A stretch of DNA of 64,000 nucleotides, taken from NCBI GenBank assembly GCA_009823395.1, contig CM020514.1, positions 5,425,966 through 5,489,965 of the forward strand, read 5' to 3'. Source of the stretch: Thamnaconus septentrionalis (Eukaryota; Chordata; Actinopteri; Tetraodontiformes; Monacanthidae). The position numbers were made by a program, and so were the translations under genes. Shown here in pieces: positions 34,986-46,435 of this stretch; position 1 is the stretch's first letter; each line of letters starts with the position of its first letter. The notes beneath the pieces were generated by a model. The model did not search any database. It was given only the letters and a program-made list of their open reading frames with translations, and was not told where the DNA came from.

Positions 34986-35243
34986 TGATGAGTCATGGAG
35001 GAGTTAACAAGATGTGATGCTCTACCGCAGGAGAACTCCTTATAGACCTTCACGTACGAGTTTCTTATCACCTCATTCCGACTGATAGGAAAAAGAATCG
35101 GGCGTTTCCCCTCAGATTTTAGTATATTATTATATATGTATCTGTGAAAACGGCTGCCGCAATGCATTAAATGGGGCCCGGCGAACGACTGCGGTGCGTT
35201 TCAAAGTTAGCGGGCGGAATGTTCAGGGACCCGCAGAGGTGCC

Positions 35244-35247
<4 letters not shown>

Positions 35248-35297
<50 letters not shown>
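35248..35297. repeat. (TC)n microsatellite
   Basis: Twenty-five uninterrupted TC units. Confidence 0.95.
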
Positions 35298-35300
<3 letters not shown>

Positions 35301-35722
35301 CGTAAGTGGATTTTCCGTGCACTCCATTTTTGCGAGGATTGTTTATTGGCAGCCCTCACCGTCTCAGCAGTTCCAGCTGTGATAGATGAGCCAGGTGGCA
35401 CGCTCCGCCGCCACCCCACTCCCACCTCCACCCCCACGCCAGAGGAGGAGGGAGGGAGGTAGAATTGCTGCTCCATCATTTCTCATGACCTTACACGCCT
35501 GATTATGCCGCTGCAGATCCCCGCCTGCCGTTACTCTAACAAAGCAGCCGCATTTGCATAAACGCACTTAATGATTGCGTTTTTTGTTTTTTTTTCTCTC
35601 GACGAGGTGTGGCCGAGTTGCCCCCTCCCCTGGGACATGGCTGACCGATGACCTCATCTTTGAGTGTCCGGCCAGAATCGCCTGAAACGTCGTCAGACGA
35701 CGCGATTAAGATGGGAAAAAAA
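35298..35722. other. Non-coding stretch upstream of polypyrimidine tract
   Basis: Complex DNA with CAGCTG-type and GCATAAACGCACTTAATG words. No gene is recognised. It forms the upstream flank of the polypyrimidine and CpG-rich pair that follows. Confidence 0.4.
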
Positions 35723-36016
35723 CCTCCTTTTCTTCCTCCTTTTGTCTCCTCTTCATCCTCCACCTCCTCACCGTCTCTTCTCTTCCTCCTCCTCTCCCGC
35801 CTCCTTCTCTTCCTCACCGTCTCTTCTCTTCCTCCTCCTCCACCTCTTCATCTTCTTCCTCCCCTTCTCTTCCCCCTCTTTTTCCTCTTCCTCCTTCCCG
35901 TTATCTTCCACCTCCTCCTCTACTCCCCCCCGCCCCCCTCATCTTGCTCCTCTTCCTCCCTGTCTTCCTCATCCTCCTCCTCTTTCGCCCCCTCATCTTC
36001 CTCCTCCCCCTCCTCT
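35723..36016 (+). repeat. 294-bp polypyrimidine tract
   Basis: Nearly pure C/T on the plus strand, built from irregular TCC, TCTTCC and CCTCCT units with very few purines. It yields long Ser/Pro/Leu-rich frames (including the longest frame in the window, 35664-36401) that are composition artefacts. Such tracts form intramolecular triplexes and often lie just upstream of CpG-rich promoters. Confidence 0.9.
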
Positions 36017-36335
36017 GGACTGCTGCAGCTGCTGGTTAGCCGCCGGACAGCGAGATCAGATAGCGGCGAGGAGGAGCGAGTCTGCCAGTCAAGCCGCAGC
36101 CACAGACAGCAGCACTTTGTTCCTCGGAGCTGCTAGGCGACAGAAGTGGAGACGGCTAAAGGGGGCGAGAGAACGAGGCGGAGATCCAGCTGCAGTCAGA
36201 GAGGCCGCTTCGCACGGCAGCCACGCTCGACTCCACATGGATTTTTTACGCCTCTGCGACGGGGCGATTCTGCACCGATGGCCGACGACAGCTGAACGCC
36301 GTTGTCTTTCGGCTCGGCGACACAAAGCAGTTCAG
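36017..36335 (+). promoter_or_regulatory. CpG-rich segment, possible promoter / first exon
   Basis: Directly after the polypyrimidine tract the sequence switches to CpG-rich, GC-rich DNA (GCAGCTGCTGGTTAGCCGCC, GGCGAGGAGGAGCGAG) and then declines to AT-rich DNA after 36340. An ATG at 36236 in CCACATGG context opens a 55-codon frame to 36401 with no recognised product. The layout fits a promoter and 5' UTR, on either strand; no TATA box or clear donor site settles it. Confidence 0.35.
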
Positions 36336-37219
36336 TGTGCGTCTTTTGAAAGTTTGCTCCCCACGCCCCCCCCAAAAACTTCAAATGGGCGGAAACGCTA
36401 AGCTAGTTTTGCCGATAAGCGGCAACATGAGCGATACAGACCGGCGTGGCTGTAATTAAAAGCAGAGCAAGCGGAGGCTACGAGCTACAAACAAAATGGT
36501 TCTAGTCAACTTTAACAAGAAGAGGGAGGGAAAAAAGGGTTTTCTCGAACGTGTTTACACATAAGCCGACATTTTTCCCACGTTTTTCATTTAAATTCAG
36601 TGTTTTAATTGTCCGGTATTTGTCATTGTTTCTCTCTGCTATCACGGTTTATTGCAGTGTGACTGCAGCACGTCATCAATAATGTGAAAGAACGACAAAC
36701 GCTCCTGGGAGTTTCCATTATTTGCGGTTAGTTGCAACTTATGTTTCGTGCGAAGAAAAAAAAGACTGTTTTAAGGCGGCAAAGTTCGTTTGCAAAGTTT
36801 TACATTGTAAATTGGGGTCGGGGGATACAGTTAGCAGTAATCGTGGAGCATTTATTTCACATATCAATGTGGTAGACAGCCTGGAGAAAATAAATGAAAA
36901 AGTGGAGGCCAATTCAAGTGAAAGTCTGGAAGGGAACTGGAAGAGTCACATTCAAGGTCAACCAGTCTTTTTCATTGCCAGGTGAATCAGGTTGGGTGAA
37001 TCAGTCAGTTGAATGAAGTTGCAAAAAAATTATTCCTTATTATTAATTATTTCTCTCATATATATATATATAAAAAGTTGGATGTTTTTTTTTTTTTGTA
37101 TATTTTTCAAGCAGTGTCTTCGAACAGATTATTTCAGTGGCCTTAGTTATTTATTGTCTTCAATGTCTAACTAACAAACACAAACTCCAGCAACCAGCTT
37201 CCTCTTATTAATGGTGCGA
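36336..37219. other. Non-coding stretch
   Basis: AT-rich unique DNA with TA run at about 37060-37073 and T-run at 37087-37098. An 87-codon frame (36722-36985) shows no family. Confidence 0.45.
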
Positions 37220-37230
37220 GTTTGCTGATT
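37220..37230. repeat. Left target-site duplication of V-SINE
   Basis: GTTTGCTGATT, identical to 37604-37614. Confidence 0.9.
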
Positions 37231-37603
37231 CATTCATTCATCTTCTATGCCCGCTTATTCCTATTCAGGGTCACGGGGGTCTGCTGGAGCCTATCCCAGC
37301 TGTCTTAGGGCGAAGGCAGGGTACACCCTGGACAAGTCGCCAGTTCATCGCAGGGCCACATAGAGACAAACAACCATTCACACTCACATGCACACCTACG
37401 GACAATTTAGAATGTTCAATTGACCTCACATGCATGTTTTTGGACTGTGGGAGGAAGCCGGAGAACCCGGAGAGAACCCACGCAGACACGGGGAGAACAT
37501 GCAAACTCCACACAGAAAGGTCTCAGGCCCGGGCCCCGGAATCGAACCCACGACCTTCTTGCTGTGAGGCGGCAGCGCTAACCACTGCGCCACCGTGCCG
37601 CCC
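37231..37603 (-). mobile_element. V-SINE, full-length
   Basis: A 373-bp retroposon on the minus strand, transcribed by RNA polymerase III and mobilised by a partner LINE. The tRNA-like head is at the right: A-box-like GTGGCGCAGTGGTTAGCGC (37593-37575) and a perfect B-box GGTTCGATTCC (37548-37538). The middle is the conserved V-SINE domain (TGTGTGGAGTTTGCATGTTC, then CCGGCTTCCTCCCACAGTCC), followed by the L2-type tail ending in GAATGAATGAATC-type units at 37231-37243. An exact 11-bp target-site duplication flanks it, so the whole inserted unit is preserved. Confidence 0.92.
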
Positions 37604-37614
37604 GTTTGCTGATT
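37604..37614. repeat. Right target-site duplication of V-SINE
   Basis: GTTTGCTGATT, identical to 37220-37230. Confidence 0.9.
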
Positions 37615-38149
37615 TAAAAAAAAAATAATAATAAAAAAAAAAACTTCGTCCGTGCCCGATATTTCGGGTTGTAGGACGTTTAGCCCGTTTCCTGTGAAGC
37701 GTATCTGACAAGAGACACACACCAGTAAATGAACGCCGGAGCCTTCTGTTACTTGCTGTCACTCTCGCTATCTCGCAGAACGCTACACAACCCGTCCTCC
37801 CGTTCCTTCTAATTGACTGTATCTGCAGTGATGAATCAAGGTTTTCCACAGTCCCACTAAGAGCCCGTCCACTTTATTGACAGGGGGCTCCCGGGGGTGG
37901 AAGTCGATGAATCAAAACGGCAGCCATTTTCTTCCTGTGTACTCATGTAGAAAACTGCCAAGTCCACTGCACTGATCAATAATGTTGATGGAATTTCTGA
38001 CATGATGGTAAAGACTCTGTTTGAGACCGGCTTGGTGGCGTTTGACGGCCGAGTCCACGCTCGCACGAGCCTGACACCGTTTCACTTCATGTTCGGCGAG
38101 AAACCGAGACAAAAAAAAAAACGCTATAATTTTCAGATTTTCTGCCAGT
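37615..38149. other. Non-coding stretch
   Basis: A-rich run to 37643, then unique DNA. Short frames on both strands only; no gene. Confidence 0.45.
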
Positions 38150-38345
38150 ATTGTTCCACGAATGCAACATGCCATGAGATCATGACTGCCCCATTCATTT
38201 CCGACGACGAGCGGGAGATCCGGCCTCTCGGTGCAGTGTGGCTGCGAGACGACGAGACAGAGCGGCCGTCGTATGTGAATTTACATAACCATGACTCCAC
38301 CTGCACTTTATGCAAATGAGGTCCATCTGTCAAACGAGGCAGCGC
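38150..38345. promoter_or_regulatory. Candidate enhancer with POU, E-box and TALE motifs
   Basis: Repeat-free block ending in a dense motif cluster: E-box CACCTG (38298-38303), octamer ATGCAAAT (38310-38317) and CTGTCAAA (38327-38334, a Meis/Pbx-type word), preceded by GTGAATTTACATAACC. These are recognition words of POU, bHLH and TALE homeodomain proteins. Function is inferred from clustering alone. Confidence 0.35.
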
Positions 38346-40735
38346 CGGTCATAGACGACTCGGAATTATGCGAGCGCTTTGCCTTTTTCTCAGCTTAACT
38401 GTTTCCGAGAACATGATCCAATGAGCGCACAAGAAGCTCCGCCCAACTCAGACTGTTTTTCTCCAGTAATAAGAGACTTCTCACTGCTCAAGTTGCCCCA
38501 CAAGAAAAATACAAGGAATACAGGAACATGCAAATGTCAATCACACAAATTGTTGTTTGCACACAATTTGACGGGAAAAGACATATTCAATGCACGATGG
38601 TGTTTTAATGGAATTGGATACTGAGATAAAGCTGATTCTAACTACAAGTCTGATACCAAGCCAACACCTTTGCCTTTAAATTGCATGGAATTTTGTATAA
38701 AGGTAGCATTTGTGTTTTGTTTTGTTTTTTGTTTTTGCTAACCAAGAATCATATTCTTAGAAGAATATCTTTCTTTAAAAAGGGAAATGGTTAAGAAGGA
38801 GAATGAAGCCAATCGTGTTCCAGGAAGTGGGAAAGCGCCATCTGTCCTGTTAGTGCTGGTGCTGGTGCTGGTGAAGAGCATTCACAGGCGTCAGGAAATA
38901 ATCTGGCAACAATCTGGTTCTATTCCTGACTATCCTGAGAAGAAAAACGCCCCCGCTTCTTCTGTTAACCGCCGGCCGGTGTGAACGTGGCAAATCCAGG
39001 CCAGTGAGCTCAGGTGAAACTTGGGAACACAACTCACCACCGCCGTTTCTTCGCTGACTTCTGAGAAGTAGGTGGCGCCGCTTCTCCGCGAGGTCCTGCG
39101 AGATCTCCATTTGTAAGTGAAGGGCCAGTGCTTTGGACATAAATCTTGGCTTGACAGCTCGCTTCTCCTTTTTAATTTGTTTTAATGCGCTGTTCCCCTT
39201 TGGGGTCCGCGGGCATTTTTCAAACTGCCTCAAAAATAATCAATGCGCGTAGCTCGCGTGCACTCCAAGACAAAAACAAATGACCGTTTAACCAACCCGG
39301 CTGAGATTGCCCTGTGCGTTTTCTGAGAGGCGGAGGGACACCGCCCCGGAGACTGATGCACACCGAATTAGTTTCATTCCTGATGTCGCCCAGCGAGTCA
39401 CTGACGTCCTTCCTGAGCATCCCTTCATTTAATGAAGTGAGATGTCTGCGCGGAGCTCAGAGGACACTAACACACAGAACCTGCTTCCCCTGCTGTCGTC
39501 TGGCGACGACGCCTCTTCCCTTCTGGCGCACGGTCCTCGAACCAATTGCCACGGTCAAATATAAATTAATGACATGGAACGTTTCCATTACACCGCTTTC
39601 CCTCAGTTTGCCGTCTTTTATCGTTTGCAAGGGAAATGCCAGAACGCTCAATAAATGCCGCAGACGACGGCGAAGGGAGAAAAACAACAACCCCGTCCAC
39701 ATAAAAGCGCCATCTGAGCCTTCGGAATGGATCCAGCAGATCTCCCGCAGTCCGCGGCGCCCCTATTATTTTCCAGACGTGTGCGAGCACGTTTGAGATT
39801 ATGGCCAAGAAAATCTGTTGCTCCCCCACCCAACGCCCCCGGGGTGCAGCGCCGCCTGAGTTGCGTAGTGCGAGCAGAACCTAGCCTCTCTGCCCACCGT
39901 GAGCACGGCAAGCTAAGTTAGATTTAAAAAAAATGTCATCAAGATTATTTCTACTATTGATATGACTACTCTTTAAATTGTCCGATCCCTCTGGCCACTC
40001 TTCAAAAGAAAGTGCTCTCGGTTGGCCCTACAATTGCCCAACCAATCAACTTCTATTTAGTTGAGATGAAACCAGGAAGAAGACGGATAAAGCTAGCTGC
40101 CTTCAAAGGTCCCTGAAGAAGATAAAGAAGACATATAAAGGGAAGGTTAGCTTCCTCAAAAGAGATTAGCATTGCAAATTCTAACAGGCTGTTTTCATCA
40201 GAGCTGGATGGCATTTTCACATTTCACATGGATGAGCAAAAAAAAAAAAAAAGAAGTATTGAATGGCTTTGGCAAGAGTTCAGCTGAACATTGTGGCAAA
40301 TAGCAGATAGCTAATGGGTGTAGCGTGCAGCAGATGTCGTCCATTGAATCAAAAGGAAGCCTTGGCAAGAAGGGTGCTTTGCCTGATAGACATGTGAGAT
40401 ATATCTGGTGGATTTGTGAAAGGCTCCATCTTGGCGTAGAAGGTTAATTCAAACCACTCCACAATCCAGAAACGCTAAGCCTTCGAAGGAAGAAAGTCCA
40501 AGTCGAGTGTGTGGTTTTTTTCCCCCCTCTCTTCTCCTTCAAGTGTTGCTGCTTTGCGGAAATATAAAACCTTTCACCTTTAGACTGGGTTTGATGCTAA
40601 TATGCTGACAACCTCAGCTGTTTTATGCATGCCGGGGTCCTTTCAAGGAAGACGGAAGCCCCCCACAATAAAGCTGTATAAATGCACCATCATGCTGCAA
40701 TGATGCCTCTCTGCAGCCTGCAGGCCCTGGAGGGG
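38346..40735. other. Non-coding stretch
   Basis: Includes (GTGCTG) units at about 38852-38873, A-runs at 39925-39934 and 40239-40252, and CpG-containing DNA at 38960-39900. Frames up to 160 codons (39314-39796, plus) overlap opposite-strand frames and have no recognised domain. No gene supported. Confidence 0.45.
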
Positions 40736-40770
40736 TTGGTTGGTTGGGTGTGGGGTGGGGTGGGGTGGGG
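40736..40770 (+). repeat. (TGGGG)4 G-quadruplex motif
   Basis: Four G4 runs with single-T loops at 40752-40755, 40757-40760, 40762-40765 and 40767-40770, preceded by GGTTGGTTGGGTG. This matches an especially stable G-quadruplex pattern. Confidence 0.88.
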
Positions 40771-42477
40771 TTGCACTGAATTAATGCAGCAAAATATTGA
40801 CAAAACACCTGAAGGGAAAGCCGCTGCAGGCTGACGGGATATCTTGCACTTGGGAGAAGTTTTCATTTTTACAGCAAGAGCTGTAAAAAGAAAGTTGAGT
40901 GGAAGCGGTTCCAAAACACCGTCTATCAGCCTGCAGAGGCACCACGGCAGAGCCAGGGCATTAATTCGGCTCTGTGGCAGGGCTATAATTGTTCAATCAA
41001 AGTGCTTGTTATGCTTGACTTGAAAGATCCATAAATTGAAGCTCTATAAGTGTAAATCATCGATCTGTATTAAAAGGCAGCTTTCGCTTTCCAAAACATA
41101 ACCTCTCACACGAGAATTTGCATATATGCATATTCGACACAGCCACATTTTCAAAGGTAAAAGAACAAGAGCCACAAATGCACAATGGACATTTTAACTT
41201 GTTGCATTACTGGAGGTAAATACATTGTGATTCTCTTCGTAGTGCAGAGTAGCAGGCTAATCAATGAATTCGGCAGACTTAGACTTATCATTCAGTCATT
41301 CGGGGGGTTTATGGTTTTATAGTCGCATGGCTGCACAGTCCGTAGGCAGATTAGCGATGAGGGTCTCGTCAGTATGATGGCTTAGCCTAAAACCCAACTG
41401 GCTGAGGGTCAATCATTGACTGGATATACAAATGAGCAGAGGCATAGTGGCATCACAAGAGATTCCATATTTGGATACGGAGGTGAGCATGATTGGAGCA
41501 CTGCAAACTGTAGCCACGCCCCCAACAATATTATGGCCGTTTTTATTGCACAATAGACTATTAGATCCAAATTAGCGGTATGACCTCTGTGCTAATTTCT
41601 GTATTGACAGCCATTTCTTGCGGTCTCTTGCTAGCCAAATGAAATAACACAGGTCAAGGTTGCACAATCACGGATCTGTCGGAATACTGCGTTTTCCGTT
41701 TGCCTGACAAGAAAAAGGGAAGAGGCCTGTTGCATTGGTGTGCGACCTATTTGCAGTTTGTGCAGGTGAAGAGGCAAACAGGAGGATTATCTTCGCCTTT
41801 CATGCATGTGCACAATATGCTACCTCTTCTCTCTCTCTAAAAAAAAAAAAAAAAAGTGTTATCCTTCACATTTCCCAGGAAGACAGCCGGGCTTAAGTCA
41901 TCACGGTGTCAGCTGGCACGGAGACATTTGGCATGAGCAGCCTAAAGCTTCAAATCAGAGAGGCTCTGTCAGTGCGTGTGAAGTCATTAAGTTATAAATG
42001 TCTGCGATGCAGCCTGGTTAAACCACTGCAGTGGAGAAAACAAAGTCTTTGCGCGCCCTGGCTGTTGATAGAGAAGCGCTGCAGTGTCGTTAAAACCCCA
42101 AAAGGTATCATTATGTGCCGGAGCATCACTCAGTAAGCTGTCTCTGATGTGGTCAAACGATAAGTGTTGTTAATTTTATTGACTTTTGAGATGGTAATTG
42201 CTGAACACGATTCAACATTTCCTTTCATCATTTGCCTGGTCTTACATCTGTATAAAATTCTATCCACAAATATGTGCACGTTGTGTCTGTGTTAGACAAC
42301 CTTTCTTTTTTTTTCTACTTAATAAATTGTACTGTAAGAAAAAAGGAAATTTAATTCCTTGCACTACCACTCAAAAGAAAAGGTGATTTTTCTTCCAAAA
42401 AAGCACCTAGCTGCAGATAGCACTTTTATTTTTGCTGTCCGTGTTAATGGTGGTTGGGCGTAGGTGTGTGGTTGAGT
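40771..42477. other. Non-coding stretch with enhancer-like block
   Basis: The block 40930-41150 is repeat-free and carries GGCATTAATTCGGC, GCTATAATTGTTCAATCAAA and ATTTGCATATATGCATATTC words, so it is a regulatory candidate. An A-run lies at 41840-41855. The remainder is unique-looking DNA with short frames only. Confidence 0.4.
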
Positions 42478-42519
42478 CTTTTTTTTTTTTTTTTCCCCAC
42501 TACTTTTTTTTTTTGGAAG

Positions 42520-42687
42520 AGGCTGGACGTGGATCTCCAGGTGGCAGATGAGCTGCTCGTGACACAGCTGGAGCTCATCATCATCATCAAGGATACCGAG
42601 AGGCTGCGATTCTCCAGAGCACTCGTCATCAAGCTTTTCAGAGCGCTAGCGCGGGCAACCTCTCGTGGCAGCCCTGTCCGCAGATGA
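42520..42687 (+). CDS. Short coding-like frame, possible exon (unrecognised)
   Basis: After a broken poly(T) tract (42478-42513) and an AG at 42518-42519, a frame runs to a TGA at 42685-42687. It reads LDVDLQVADELLVTQLELII, then a charged, leucine-rich stretch ending RATSRGSPVRR. From 42523 to the stop, 38 of 54 third codon positions are G or C, and the peptide is amphipathic, as real proteins often are. The T-rich tract plus AG could be a splice acceptor of a terminal exon. I recognise no family; the opposite strand is also open, and a pseudogene fragment or chance GC-rich sequence is about as likely. Confidence 0.2.
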   Translation, partial: RLDVDLQVADELLVTQLELIIIIKDTERLRFSRALVIKLFRALARATSRGSPVRR

Positions 42688-43002
42688 AAATCTAGCACCT
42701 TGACCCCCCCACCCCCCCAAAGTTGATTCCTGGGAAAGTTTTTTTCCACGCGCTCCGGGTTTTAGCCGCACTATGACAGAGTGTGGTTGTTCTTTGTCAC
42801 CCAGACTCCAGCCTCAGCCTGCCTCTGACGGTCGTGACTCCAGCCCATCAGCGTGCATCACCGTCACTGGTCCCTCCGACTCTGGACCAACTCCCAATTC
42901 CGTTCACCGGCACCTGCAATAAATTCCCCTTTCCTTCATCCCCCCCGTCTCCATCTGCCACTAGGTTCTAAATACAACAGAAAACCTCCTCATCTTGGCT
43001 TG

Positions 43003-43003
<1 letters not shown>
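42688..43003. other. C-rich non-coding stretch
   Basis: Pyrimidine- and CCTCC-rich sequence with an AATAAATTCCCC word near 42920; it resembles the 3' part of LTR-like repeats (CTCCAGCC, CCATCTGCCACTAGG) but I could not tie it to the family at 31 and 34 kb. Confidence 0.35.

Positions 43004-43069
<66 letters not shown>
43004..43069. repeat. (TA)n microsatellite
   Basis: 66 bp of uninterrupted alternating TA. Confidence 0.95.
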
Positions 43070-43072
<3 letters not shown>

Positions 43073-45640
43073 TCATCAGATGGCAAATGGCCAAACTGTG
43101 CCCTCCCGACATTCTATGTCGCTTCAGGTACGTGCGAAAACATGCACCCATTGCTGTGCACGAGATGAAAAAGCTGCCTTCTATGCTGAAAACCTTTGTG
43201 AGACACTTTGCCTTTCCTGCGAGAGGCTGCGCGTCTGGGGGCTCAATAAGCACTTGTCCTTGCTCAACATTTCTGACACTCCAAAGGTAACCGCAGTGCA
43301 CAGTGGACAGAAAGCAGCACATCTTGGCTGTGTCTAAGACGTGTGGTGTATAATATGTGTGTATGCGCATGCATGCACGCACGACTCGAAAGAATCAGAG
43401 GAACACTTTTAAAGCACATTCGGTCCAAATGGAAAAAAAAAAAAAAAAAAAGCTATTTTGAATATGTTTCCTGAGTGATGAGCAGGTGTCGGTGACAAAA
43501 GGATGCCACATAATTTGACGAACGTTGTGATTTTTGTCCGCCTGGAGCGTTTCAGTTGTGACGAGTCCTATTCAGCCTTCACAGGATTTTGTCCCTGAGA
43601 AGACGAAGGAGATTACAGCCGAGAGTGTCCATTTTAAGTACTTACTGAAGTACTTTAAGAGGAGAAGGAAAGACTCGAAGAGTTCCCCAAGGCTGCATTC
43701 TAGGACCCTTTCTGTTTCTCTAGATTCTTTAGATTTCTGACTTACACAACGGAAAAAAAACCCTACCACGGTAAAGTGATTGTTCATGCTAAAGTGAAAA
43801 CCTGAACGTTCTCTTTGAAAAAATAATTTAGACGGACACAAAGTTCACCTTAAGTTATATTTTATCCAGAATCGGGACCTTGAGTGAAGTTCAAAAGCTA
43901 CACCAGGGTAACAATTAAGTATGTCTACCACAGCCGCAAGAACGCAGCAACAATTTATATCTCCACAGGAGAAAAAAACTTTTATTTATCTCATCCACCA
44001 ACTTCTGTAATGGTCTGTTTACAGGTATCCCTGTAAAAAAAATAAATTAAAAAAAATGAAGAAGAGAGGAAGAAAATCAATCAAAGGGCTGCACTTGACG
44101 CGGAGAGCTGCACCACAACAACCAAGAAAATGGACCATATCACTCCAGCCCTCACATCTCACACTGACTGTTTACCCTGCTGGTTAAAAAAAAGCATTTA
44201 AGGCTTTGGGGCCAAAATATATTTCTGATCTGCAGCTTCGTTTAAAAACATCCAGCTGGAAAAAAAAAAAAAAAAAAAAAAACTGAAGCAGGATGGAATC
44301 ACTTGGTATCCTCCGAGTCGACAGTGAACTTTCAGTTTTGATGCAACTTCCTGTAAAGCTGGGGGTGGTTGTTGAAATACAGGAGGAAAAAAAAAAGTGC
44401 CCCCAGTGTTTCACCCCCCATATGTTTACAGTGCAACGCACAGCTGCTGCCTTCGCCATCCTGGGCCTTGGCACCGAGTCTCCGTCACAGTGACGCTGCT
44501 GCGGCTCTGTGTTTAGCTTTTGCCATTGTCAACAACTGAAAGTACTTTGTCTCCTTTCGCTCAGCGTGAAAGTCAGATGCATCGTCTCGGAGCTTCAGAA
44601 CGGGGGTTGGAGGCCGCGGTGAAGGACGCCGTTGTTTTTCTTCTCCCCCGGCTTATGAAGGTGGATGCTGCCGTCAGCCCGTATCAAAAAAAAAGAAAAA
44701 AAAGAAGCGCCAGCCGTTAATGACCCATCATCTCACAGACACGCTGTAACCTCCACAGAGACGACTTCCCGGATGGGACAAAATCGCTTTCTCTCTATCT
44801 TTTTTTTTTTCGGTTTGGTGATGTTGTTGTTTTTGTCGTGGTGGTGGTGGCTTTTAACACGTCGCTGCCTCACCCGGCAGCCTTCGCACTTTGCTGTTTC
44901 ATTCACGCGTCACGTGTGTAAAAAAAAATCTGATAAAAGCCTGGATCAAAATCAGCTCAATGAAAACATGTAAACAGCGACATATCCTCTCTTTTCCAAT
45001 TTTCCCCTTTGTCTATGATAAGCCCATGCAGCGTCTTTTTTTTTTTTTTTTTTTTTTATCGTTTTTGGACGATAAGCCCTCATGTTTTCGTAATGAATCA
45101 CCGACGTGCGGCCGCCGCTATCTGATTGTGTTGGCTGGCGGAGACAATGGTGTGTCGCTCGCAGCTGCGATGGGGACCAGATTTGCCCGCTCGTGTTTGA
45201 GGAGCGGCCCCGTGATAAAAGCCAGGTTTGATGCATCGCGGCTGCTTTGCGCGCGTCAGGTGACGACGATAACGGGCCGGCCGCATCCTCTCTGAGGACA
45301 TTGTCCTCAAAGCCGCAACAGATAACGGAGGGACGCGGGCGCCTGTGAGTGCAGCCTCTCCGGCCCGTTGTAGCAACCTGATCGCCGTTCCTGCACGCCC
45401 CCCCCCCACCCCCGCCGGGTTCCCGCATGTTAGCCGAGAGTGCTGGCACACTGTAAATACATTAGCGCGTAATATGTTTAACATCTTCAAATGGTAAACA
45501 ATCCTCACCGTCTGCTTGAAAGCCGACGATGAAGGACACAAACTATGGCCGTCGGCCAAATCTTTACTGAGCTCCGCTGTGCGTTTGGGGGGGGGGGACA
45601 CTTTTTTTTCCCTTTTCTTGCTGAACCTGACTGCACAGCT
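43070..45640. other. Non-coding stretch
   Basis: Contains A-runs at about 43432-43451 and 44260-44282, T-runs at 44801-44810 and 45038-45058, and CpG-containing DNA at 45100-45440 with a C-run near 45400. Frames of up to 167 codons (45098-45601, minus) lie across GC-rich DNA and match no family. No gene supported. Confidence 0.45.
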
Positions 45641-46077
45641 TTAAAGGTACAGCGTGTAAAAATTCTGCCATCTAGTGGTTACATTTTAGATTGCAGCGCT
45701 CTTTCTCTTACCGTCCCTCTCCTGAGCTTGCCAGTGAACTACGGTGGTCTGCGCACACAAACCTGGCTACCTCCAGCTTATTCTTCGTTGGTTAGGATGC
45801 GCATGTTCACACTAACTGGATTGTCCACACCAGGCTTCCTTAGAAATATGGTGGTGCAAGATGGCAGCTAAATGGGAGCAAGACCTTTGATCTTTCTATA
45901 TTATATGTAAATGAGAACTGTTCTATGGGTAGGAAAACCAAATAACTTTTATTGTACTATGAGTGTAGACTTTTATTAATATTTTTACTGTCAGTATGTT
46001 AAGCTTTTTCCAATATAAATAAAACATAATGAATCATAAACCAGGCCATATCTACACATATTTTACTGGACCATTAA
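45641..46077 (+). mobile_element. TTAA-flanked MITE, copy 1
   Basis: A 437-bp non-coding element bounded by TTAA on both sides. Ends are inverted: TTAAAGGTACAGCGTG on the left and, in reverse complement, TTAATGGTCCAGTAAAAT on the right. Internal landmarks are GCCATCTAGTGG, CTGGATTGTCCACACCAGGC-like DNA and AAATATGGTGGTGCAAGATG. TTAA duplication is the hallmark of piggyBac-type transposition, so it is probably a non-autonomous member; similar AGGTCCAGTGTGTA elements are widespread in fishes. Confidence 0.75.
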
Positions 46078-46435
46078 AGCAAAGCAGTGGGAGGCACTCA
46101 TCACAAATGCAGGGTGGGTGGGGAAGTTAAAAAAAAAAAGAAAATATAGACAGTATATAAAAATAATAACTGGGAACTAAGCTGAGCTGTTGCTAATGCT
46201 CCCACATTGTCCCCGCCGATAGAGCCTAAGGATGTCTTCCCATCAAGTCGGTTTCATAAAGCATGAAAGAGAATTATTAACAGCTCATTTACTAAAACGG
46301 AGACGAAAATATCGCTGTGTACATAGCCTATGAGCTTTCTTTGTGATCTTTGATGGAGACGCGGTTCGTCGTTCGAGATTCGCGAAGGGGGTTGCGGTGT
46401 GGGGGGGGGGCTGCGGCGCGGAGTTCCGTTCAGGT
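46078..46435. other. Non-coding stretch
   Basis: A-rich at 46128-46170, G-run at about 46402-46410. No gene or known repeat. Confidence 0.45.

Noticed and set aside
35664..36401. Longest open frame in the window (245 codons, plus strand)
   Set aside because: Most of it is translation of the polypyrimidine tract into Pro/Ser/Leu; two other frames and the opposite strand are also open, and no domain is visible.
45098..45601. 167-codon frame on minus strand
   Set aside because: Lies in GC-rich DNA where stop codons are scarce; composition is Arg/Ala/Pro-rich without a family, and an overlapping minus frame is equally open.
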